From Paraburkholderia sacchari (GTDB lineage: Bacteria > Pseudomonadota > Gammaproteobacteria > Burkholderiales > Burkholderiaceae), in NCBI RefSeq assembly GCF_000785435.2, contig NZ_JTDB02000001.1, positions 1-64,000 of the forward strand: 64,000 nucleotides of DNA, in the 5' to 3' direction. Both the position numbers and the translations under genes were made by a program. This document shows, one piece after another, positions 58,801 to 64,000 of this stretch. Under the pieces are notes generated by a model. The model was not told the DNA's origin, made no database searches, and saw only the letters and a list, made by a program, of their open reading frames with translations. The first letter of the stretch is position 1. Every line of letters starts with the position of its first letter.

Positions 58801-59692
58801 CGTCGATATCGTTGAGGTCGGTGGTCCCGGAAACGCGCAGCGTGGGCTTCTCGCCCGACATCACGAACGCGAGCTTGAGGTTGGTGGAGAGCTTGCCGCT
58901 CTTGAGCGTCACCGGCAGCTTGGTGGGCGCATAGGTGAGCAGCTTGGGCAGATCGAGATCGGCGAGACGCAGTTCGACCTCGGACTCGCGCGACGCCGCG
59001 AACGGCTTGGTCCTGCCGTCGATGGCGAGCGTGCTGTCGCCGTCGATGCGCGCGCGCAGCATCGGCTGGACAAAGATATCGGTCTTCGAAGGCAGCGTGG
59101 CGATGAACGGAATGCCGAGCGACCAGCGGTCGATCACATGCTTTTCTTTGAGCAGGCGATCGTCGAAAGTGATCTGGCCGTTCTCGATGTGGATGTTCGA
59201 CACCGCGAATTGCGCGGGCTTGCTGCTGGGGTTTTCGGAAGGCTTCGAGAACTTCTCGATGAGGTCCGAGAAGTTGAAGCGCTGCGCGTCGAGTCGCACG
59301 ACGGTCGCGCGCGGCGAATCGAGCCGCACCTCGTCGACGATTGGCGCCGCGCGGAAGATCGACGACCACGACGCCTGCACGACGAGCTTTTCGACATCGA
59401 AGAAGTCGCCCTGGCCGCCGCGCTCGCCGATGTGCACGCGGTCCGCTTCAAGCCGAAGCGTGTAAGGATTGAGGCCGATGCGCGCGATCGAAACGGGCCG
59501 GTCGAGTTGCTTGCTCAACTGTTGTTCGGCAATGTGCCGGATCAGCGGCGGCGCGGCGAAAAAGCCGAGCAGGCCGAACACCACGAGAAAGATCGCGATG
59601 CCGGTGAAGATGCGCCGTGTGCGCGGAGCGCGCGCCACGGCGCGCACCGATTGCAACGAAGTCGTCAGCGATGCTTTGTTGAGGCTTGCCAT
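55844..59692 (-). CDS. Giant AsmA-like DUF748 envelope protein
   Basis: 1282 aa from ATG 59692. One N-terminal membrane helix (FTGIAIFLVVFGLLGFFAA), then a very long beta-rich periplasmic region with the AsmA/DUF748 pattern (PPLIRHIAEQQLSKQLDRPV, SIARIGLNPYTLRLEADRV, repeated short strands). An Ala/Pro/Val-rich linker lies near residues 870-905. The C-terminal part (GYVEFDAGSDKLSDADNKKL, SIKIDLIGRVDPAVDTPAL) has OmpA-like features. AsmA-like proteins are thought to form bridges for phospholipid transfer between membranes. Stands alone, 45 bp downstream of the convergent regulator gene. Confidence 0.92.
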   Translation of the reverse strand: MASLNKASLTTSLQSVRAVARAPRTRRIFTGIAIFLVVFGLLGFFAAPPLIRHIAEQQLSKQLDRPVSIARIGLNPYTLRLEADRVHIGERGGQGDFFDVEKLVVQASWSSIFRAAPIVDEVRLDSPRATVVRLDAQRFNFSDLIEKFSKPSENPSSKPAQFAVSNIHIENGQITFDDRLLKEKHVIDRWSLGIPFIATLPSKTDIFVQPMLRARIDGDSTLAIDGRTKPFAASRESEVELRLADLDLPKLLTYAPTKLPVTLKSGKLSTNLKLAFVMSGEKPTLRVSGTTDLNDIDATDNANAPLFGARSLHVAAASLEPFSNVYRFDTIRIDAPKAWIARDKAGVLSVEKLAGAPVAKADAATGNATAQSPAQSPVKGEQKGAASAVAAVPPAASGAQAAPAPKAPPLDLSIRQFAIVDGTVHVHDEAASRPVDLDLGNVATTLANFSTVAKAPADYTLAFRAPDGGTAQVSGRLGLAAKSAEAKVVLHNVTLPQVQPYLDGVSAAQILDGKLSLDSTIKADWAKEPAAVKVDASTLDLEALKLAARGSKAPLVALAKGTVQVSAVDLAARTAQIASVNTSGLAVNVERRKDGKIDLLELAQGRQAAPERTAIRAAQKSVKEGPAWRYKIDALNVSGGSINFTDSTTPRPVTLAVAPLDLKVQQISDDMKHALPIDLKATVNKKGTLALNGDLNPTPLTAKFKIDANRLDAAAFEPYFGSQLNAVIASALLNMNGQLAVEQGKALKANYRGDAALVDVRMLDKATSDPFAGWRSLALSNLKASYDDARGTDVDASRVTFSGFYGRVLLDAQGKLNLKDVVAHESGQAQSLTRDASGHEPVPLSPAAASAPVAPVAPVAAASAPASASAPVPASATVTAAQPPRHPVRLHFGELVLQNGRVTYTDNFIKPNYSANLVQIQGTVGAFGTESTTSAPVDVSAKLAANGPIAIKGSVNPLVAKPELDITASAHDIELTNLTPYSAKYAGYPITKGKLNVDLHYQLANDQLTANNHLFIDQLTFGDHVENDTATKLPVRLAISLLKNRRGEIDVNIPVSGSLSNPEFSLGGLIWHAVLNLIAKAVTAPFALLANAFGGGGEELGYVEFDAGSDKLSDADNKKLDTIAKALDDKPSIKIDLIGRVDPAVDTPALREKYVDRLVRRQKVKDTVGNGESVDISQVQVDPKEYEKYLTKAYKDADFKKPRNMVGLTKTLPADDMKQALAEHAPVDDATLRDLAQRRAQAVQQYFEGKVDSSRVFVVAPKLDATGITDKGATTRVDFGLK

Positions 59693-59943
59693 GCTTGCTG
59701 GCCAATGACGCGGCGAAAGGCTCGCCGCGGCTAGTGAAGATAGTAAAACCGGATGGAATGCCGGGGAATCCGACAGCCGAAAGTATAGGCCCGATGACAC
59801 ATTGAGCGTCGACAAAACGCCGGAAGGATGCGGGGCTGGCAGCGGCGCGCGCCGGCGCGGCTGCTCTGTGGCGGGGACGGCGGTCCGCCGCGCTGCCGCG
59901 CGCGCGTGACCGCCGTTATGGCTGCTATCGCTGCGCTAACCGC

Positions 59944-61377
59944 TTACTGGCGCTCGACCGCCGGCGGCTGCCAGGAGCCGTCCGTGACCTGGGGCTTCGG
60001 CGCGTACATGCGCAGCACGAGGCGGAAGTCGCCCTTGGGCACCGGCACCCAGTTGGCGCCGCCGCGCGGCCGCTCCGCGCTCACCAGCACGTCGAGCGAA
60101 CCATCGCGGTTGCGCCGCGCGCCGTTGCGGTCGCCAAACGCGACGCGCACGGACGCGTCGCTGTCGAGCGCGCCCTCGGGCGTATAAGCCGTGATCGACC
60201 AGAAGCCGCGCACCGGCGGCAACTGCTTCGCGCTGAAATGGATCACGTAGCGGTTCGCACCGTTCAGCGTGTGGCCGTCGCTGTCCTGGGACACGCGGGC
60301 GCGCGCTTCGTCGCGGCTCGTGGGCAGGCCCGGCGACGCGTAAGCCGCGTAGGCGCGCAGCGCGTAGTCGGTGCCGTAATGGCCCGCGTCGTCGCCCACC
60401 CATAGCCAGCCGTTGCCGGCGAGCAGATTCGAAGGCGGCGCGGCGACGCGCGCGCGGCCGTTGGCGAAACCCGTGCTCACGCCGGCCGCATCCTTCGTCC
60501 CGGACGGCAGCTGCACCGGATCGCCGGGATGCACGCCGATGTCGCCGAGAATCTTGAGCGCGTGCGGGTCGTCGGGCGCCGGCGCGTTGTCCTCCAGCGC
60601 GAGCGCGAGGCGGCTGAAGAACCCGTTGGCGTCGAGCGCCGCAATCTGCGCGGCAGGCGCGCCTGCCGCGACGGGATCGCCGGCCAGGCCCGCGCCCGTT
60701 TGCGGGTCGGCCTGCGCGACGCGCTTGCCGCTCCCGTTCCATGCGGAGAGCGGCGCCACGCGGATGCCGCGCTGCACGCGGCGCGCGGCTGCGAGGTCGC
60801 CGCCGCCACGCGTCTCGATGCGCGCGACGAACCAGACGTAGCGCGTGGTCACGTCCACGCGCTTCGCACGCGCGGGCAGCGCGCCCTTCCAGCCCGCGTG
60901 CACGAACGCAATCGTTTGCGCCTTCAGACCGCTCACGCGCTCATTGCCTTTCGTCGCCGTCGACCAGAGCACGTTGGTCCACATGTCGACCGCGCGCGCA
61001 TCCGCATAGCGGCCATGCGTGTCGGGCAGCGCAACGAGCACGGGCTCGCGGCTCACGTCGAGCCAGCCGGAGGAAGCCAGCGTGTCGAGATTGGGTTCGG
61101 GCGGCGTCGTGGCGCCGACCGGCGGCAGCGATTGCGCGTGGCGCAGCGTATTCGGCTCGGCCTGGCCGGGCGAGTTGCCGGTGGCGGCTTCGCGCGAGAT
61201 GTCCATCAGCACGAGCGGATAACCGAATACATAGGAGTCGGACACTTCGTCCTTGACCCAGCCATTGCCCTTCGACCCGGCGCCCTGGGGCGCCGACGCG
61301 CATCCGGCAATGAGGGCGACACCGGCCAGCGCGGCCCAGGCGCGAAACAAAGGAATGGTGCGGCGTATTTTTTTCAT
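59944..61377 (-). CDS. DUF1254/DUF1214 domain lipoprotein
   Basis: 477 aa. Lipoprotein signal FRAWAALAGVALIAGCAS with Cys at the lipobox. N-terminal DUF1254 (DSYVFGYPLVLMDI, DTLASSGWLDVSREPVLVAL, DTHGRYADARAVDMWTNVLW) and C-terminal DUF1214 (PVRGFWSITAYTPEGALD, ERPRGGANWVPVPKGDFRLV). Family function is not established; such proteins are often periplasmic or outer-membrane linked. The upstream ATG at 61809 is not used because it would put a long unrelated stretch before the signal. Divergent from the copper ATPase. Confidence 0.93.
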   Translation of the reverse strand: MKKIRRTIPLFRAWAALAGVALIAGCASAPQGAGSKGNGWVKDEVSDSYVFGYPLVLMDISREAATGNSPGQAEPNTLRHAQSLPPVGATTPPEPNLDTLASSGWLDVSREPVLVALPDTHGRYADARAVDMWTNVLWSTATKGNERVSGLKAQTIAFVHAGWKGALPARAKRVDVTTRYVWFVARIETRGGGDLAAARRVQRGIRVAPLSAWNGSGKRVAQADPQTGAGLAGDPVAAGAPAAQIAALDANGFFSRLALALEDNAPAPDDPHALKILGDIGVHPGDPVQLPSGTKDAAGVSTGFANGRARVAAPPSNLLAGNGWLWVGDDAGHYGTDYALRAYAAYASPGLPTSRDEARARVSQDSDGHTLNGANRYVIHFSAKQLPPVRGFWSITAYTPEGALDSDASVRVAFGDRNGARRNRDGSLDVLVSAERPRGGANWVPVPKGDFRLVLRMYAPKPQVTDGSWQPPAVERQ

Positions 61378-61568
61378 TACTTGATTATGTGCGAAGCAGG
61401 CGGTCCATGAATTGACGTCGACCGGCTTCCGACGCTGCGCGCCGGCCCCCCGGGCCGCATTCCGATGCGCGCAGCATGGTGCCAATGCCGCCGAGTCGTA
61501 TCGTATCGTCCGTATCCGCCCCTGACCAGTCTGCCGGATGGAATTCTGCCTTGCCGCGAGTGCTGTCC

Positions 61569-61599
61569 TTGACCTTCCCATGATGGGAACGTAGATACT
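61569..61599 (+). promoter_or_regulatory. CueR-type copper-responsive promoter of copA
   Basis: TTGACC (-35, 61569-61574) and GATACT (-10, 61594-61599) are separated by 19 bp, the long spacer typical of MerR-family promoters. The spacer holds the perfect palindrome TTCCCATGATGGGAA (61575-61589). E. coli copA has the closely similar TTGACCTTCCCCTTGCTGGAAG. The start codon is 40 bp downstream of the -10. Confidence 0.75.
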
Positions 61600-61639
61600 G
61601 CGTAACATTGAATACTTATCGCGTTTGCGCGTCATCACC

Positions 61640-64000
61640 ATGAACGATTCCCTCGTTGCAGAAACCGGCGAGCGTGCCGGGCGCCGTGTCGCCGAGCTCG
61701 AAATCCGCGGCATGACTTGCGCCTCGTGCGCCATGCGCGTCGAGAAGGCGCTCGCGAAGGTGCCCGGCGTCACGCGCGCGTCGGTCAATCTCGCCACCGA
61801 GAAGGCCACCGTCGAAACTCATGCCGAAGCGGGTGGGAACACACCCGAGGCGCTTGCGCTTCAGCTCGTGGCGGCCGTGGAAAAGGCCGGCTACGAGGCC
61901 ACGCCGCTCGTCGATGACGCGCCCGCCGCCGCAACCGCCGGTTCCACCGAAATCCACGCCGCAGCCGACGCGGGCGCAACCGGCGCTGGCTCATCGCGCG
62001 CCGCAGCAGCGGACGCCGCCGCGCGCCGCGAACTGCGCGACGTGCTGATCGCCGCCGCGCTCACCGCGCCGCTCGTCATGCCGATGTTCGGCCACTGGCT
62101 CGGCTGGCACAGGATGCTGCCGGCCGCCGTGCAGCTCGTGCTCGCCTCCATCGTCCAGTTCGGCTTCGGCGCGCGCTTTTACCGCGCCGCCTGGAAGGCC
62201 GTGCGCGCGGGCGCCGGCAACATGGACCTGCTGGTGGCGCTCGGTACCACGGCGGCGTGGGGCGTGAGCGTCTACGCGATGCTCGCGCACCCCGGCGACG
62301 CAGCGCATCTGTACTTCGAGGCGTCGGCGGTCGTCATTACGCTGGTGCGCTTCGGCAAGTGGCTCGAAGCGCGCGCGAAGCGCCAGACCACGGACGCCAT
62401 CCGCGCACTCAACGCGCTGCGCCCCGAGCGCGCGCGCATCCGCGAAAACGGCGTGGAGCGCGAAGTGCCGCTCGCGCAAGTGCGCGTGGGCGCCGTGGTC
62501 GTGGTGCGGCCGGGCGAGCGCGTGCCGACCGACGGCGTCGTGCTCGAAGGCCGCAGCCACGTCGACGAATCGCTCATCACCGGCGAAAGCCTGCCCGTGC
62601 CGAAGGCCCCCGAGGACCGTCTCACGGCCGGCTCGATCAACGGCGAAGGGCTGATGGCCGTGCGCACCACCGCCATCGGCGCGGAAACCACGCTCGCGCG
62701 CATCATCCGCCTCGTGGAAAGCGCCCAGGCCGAGAAGGCGCCGATCCAGCGTCTCGTCGACCGCGTGAGCGCCGTATTCGTGCCCGCGATCCTCGCGATT
62801 GCGGCGATCACGCTGGGCGGCTGGCTGCTCGCGGGCGCGAGCGCCGAAACCGCGATCCTCAACGCGGTGGCCGTGCTCGTGATCGCCTGCCCTTGCGCGC
62901 TCGGGCTCGCCACCCCGGCCGCGATCATGGCCGGCACCGGCGTGGCCGCGCGCCACGGCGTGCTGATCAAGGACGCCGAAGCGCTGGAAACGGCGCACGA
63001 CGTGAGCATCGTGGCCTTCGACAAGACCGGCACGCTCACGCTCGGCCAACCCTCGCTCACGGCGTTCGAAACGGCCGGCGAGATCGAGCGCGCCGAGGCG
63101 CTCATGCTCGCCGCCGCCGTGCAACAGCACAGCGACCATCCGCTCGCGAAGGCCGTGGTGAAGACATTCAGCGCGGAAGCCGCGGGTGCCGGGGGGGATT
63201 CGAACGTGACGCTGCCCGCCGCCGCGCATGCGCGCGCGGTGCCCGGACGCGGCGTGGAAGCCGAAGTGAACGGCCGCTATCTAGCGATCGGCAGCGCGCG
63301 CTGGGTTTCGGAGCTCGAACTCGCCGTGCCGCCCGCGCTTGCGGCGTGCGCCCAGGTGCTCGAATCCGAAGGCAATACGGTGTCCTGGCTGATGGGCGCA
63401 TCCGCGGGCGCGCCTGCGCAGACGCCGCGCGACGGGCAAGCCCATTCGACACTCGCGGTGCTCGCGCTGCTCGCCTTCGGCGACACGGTGAAGCCCACGG
63501 CGCGCGCAGCGGTGGCACGCCTGAAGTCGATGGGCATCCGCAGCGTGCTCGTGACCGGCGACAACGCGGGCAGCGCGCGCGCGGTGGCGGCGCAGCTCGG
63601 CATCGACGAGATTCACGCGCAGGTGCTGCCCGACGACAAGGCAAGCACGATCCGCGATCTGAAGATCCGCACGGGCGCGGTGGTCGCGATGGCGGGCGAC
63701 GGCATCAACGACGCGCCCGCGCTGGCCGCCGCCGACATCGGCATCGCCATGGCCACCGGCACCGACGTCGCCATGCAGGCCGCGGGCGTCACGCTCATGC
63801 GCGGCGACCCCGCGCTCGTGGCCGCCGCCATCGATATCTCGCGGCGCACCTGGCGCAAGATCCAGCAGAACCTGTTCTGGGCGTTCTTCTACAACCTGAT
63901 CGGGATTCCGCTCGCGGCGCTCGGGCTCCTGAATCCCATGCTCGCGGGCGCCGCCATGGCGTTTTCGAGCGTGAGCGTCGTGACCAACGCGCTGCTGCTG
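61640..64000 (+). CDS. copA: Copper-translocating P1B-type ATPase (3' end outside the window)
   Basis: 787 codons are present and the frame is open at the edge; the last residues [15 protein letters not shown] belong to the final membrane helix, so only a short tail is missing. One heavy-metal-binding domain with GMTCASC (Cys27, Cys30), an Ala-rich linker, actuator motif TGES, metal site CPC (417-419) in [13 protein letters not shown], phosphorylation DKTGTL (Asp461), SDHPL, and GDGINDAP (686-693). It exports Cu(I) from the cytoplasm using ATP. The start at 61640 puts the metal-binding domain at the usual place. The CueR-type promoter upstream matches the function; cueR itself is not in the window. 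Confidence 0.95.
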   Translation, partial: MNDSLVAETGERAGRRVAELEIRGMTCASCAMRVEKALAKVPGVTRASVNLATEKATVETHAEAGGNTPEALALQLVAAVEKAGYEATPLVDDAPAAATAGSTEIHAAADAGATGAGSSRAAAADAAARRELRDVLIAAALTAPLVMPMFGHWLGWHRMLPAAVQLVLASIVQFGFGARFYRAAWKAVRAGAGNMDLLVALGTTAAWGVSVYAMLAHPGDAAHLYFEASAVVITLVRFGKWLEARAKRQTTDAIRALNALRPERARIRENGVEREVPLAQVRVGAVVVVRPGERVPTDGVVLEGRSHVDESLITGESLPVPKAPEDRLTAGSINGEGLMAVRTTAIGAETTLARIIRLVESAQAEKAPIQRLVDRVSAVFVPAILAIAAITLGGWLLAGASAETAILNAVAVLVIACPCALGLATPAAIMAGTGVAARHGVLIKDAEALETAHDVSIVAFDKTGTLTLGQPSLTAFETAGEIERAEALMLAAAVQQHSDHPLAKAVVKTFSAEAAGAGGDSNVTLPAAAHARAVPGRGVEAEVNGRYLAIGSARWVSELELAVPPALAACAQVLESEGNTVSWLMGASAGAPAQTPRDGQAHSTLAVLALLAFGDTVKPTARAAVARLKSMGIRSVLVTGDNAGSARAVAAQLGIDEIHAQVLPDDKASTIRDLKIRTGAVVAMAGDGINDAPALAAADIGIAMATGTDVAMQAAGVTLMRGDPALVAAAIDISRRTWRKIQQNLFWAFFYNLIGIPLAALGLLNPMLAGAAMAFSSVSVVTNALLL

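Noticed and set aside
56477-59734. 1085-codon plus-strand ORF
   Set aside because: Antisense of the DUF748 gene; extremely Arg-rich and featureless. Long antisense frames are common at this GC content.
61616-61957. 113-codon minus-strand ORF
   Set aside because: Antisense of the copA metal-binding domain.

Overview
The window looks like chromosomal DNA of a high-GC betaproteobacterium of the Burkholderiaceae, probably Paraburkholderia, Caballeronia or Burkholderia. The evidence is the 16S and 23S rRNA sequence style, the GC-rich codon use, and gene families typical of that group (DUF3562, PdxR/MocR regulator next to a polyamine-type ABC transporter, DUF748, DUF1254). Assignment is by recognition only; no database was searched.

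Layout. 1-5260 is an rRNA operon on the minus strand (23S, a short spacer without tRNAs, 16S). A perfect 197-bp tandem duplication of the 16S 5' end plus leader sits at 4556-4949, and a clear promoter and boxA lie upstream. 5270-14833 is one long minus-strand operon, pgaA-pgaB-pgaC-pgaD, an unidentified exported protein, then glmS, so it couples poly-beta-1,6-GlcNAc synthesis and export to supply of its amino-sugar precursor. By eye this stretch is less GC-rich than what follows. 15430-18464 holds a secreted Ala/Pro-rich protein, an ArsR-type repressor with an Old Yellow Enzyme, and two small proteins. 18555-21662 (minus) holds a DapA-family lyase and an envelope/cytoskeleton set (M23 peptidase, membrane coiled-coil protein, bactofilin). 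22044-25238 holds an aspartate carbamoyltransferase with an HTH-like N-terminal extension and a three-part cNMP-binding/glutaredoxin-like/FAD oxidoreductase. 25629-30336 is a periplasmic molybdenum aldehyde oxidoreductase (PaoABC type) with its own MocA-like cofactor maturase. 30871-32112 is a PepSY membrane protein behind a Fur-like box.

32123-36139 (minus) is an aminoethylphosphonate biosynthesis operon: PEP mutase fused to a nucleotidyltransferase, phosphonopyruvate decarboxylase and AEP transaminase. 36532-43160 holds a chemoreceptor, a stand-alone class B PBP, a Crp/Fnr regulator divergent from an acyl-CoA ligase, and a small His/Pro-rich secreted protein. 43400-44002 is an orphan NarL-type regulator. 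44181-49596 is a TetR-HlyD-ABC-ABC-OMF tripartite exporter operon. 49611-54110 (minus) is a polyamine-type ABC importer divergent from a MocR/PdxR regulator. 55844-61377 holds a giant AsmA/DUF748 envelope protein and a DUF1254/DUF1214 lipoprotein. A copper P-type ATPase behind a CueR-type promoter runs off the right edge.

There is no CRISPR array, insertion sequence, prophage or tRNA gene that I could see. The observations most worth checking are: the pga-glmS operon with its extra exported protein; the PepM-nucleotidyltransferase fusion operon; the rRNA duplication with a tRNA-less spacer; a candidate small transcript with palindrome and terminator at 43211-43390; and 9- to 12-bp tandem repeats at the very 3' ends of several unrelated genes.
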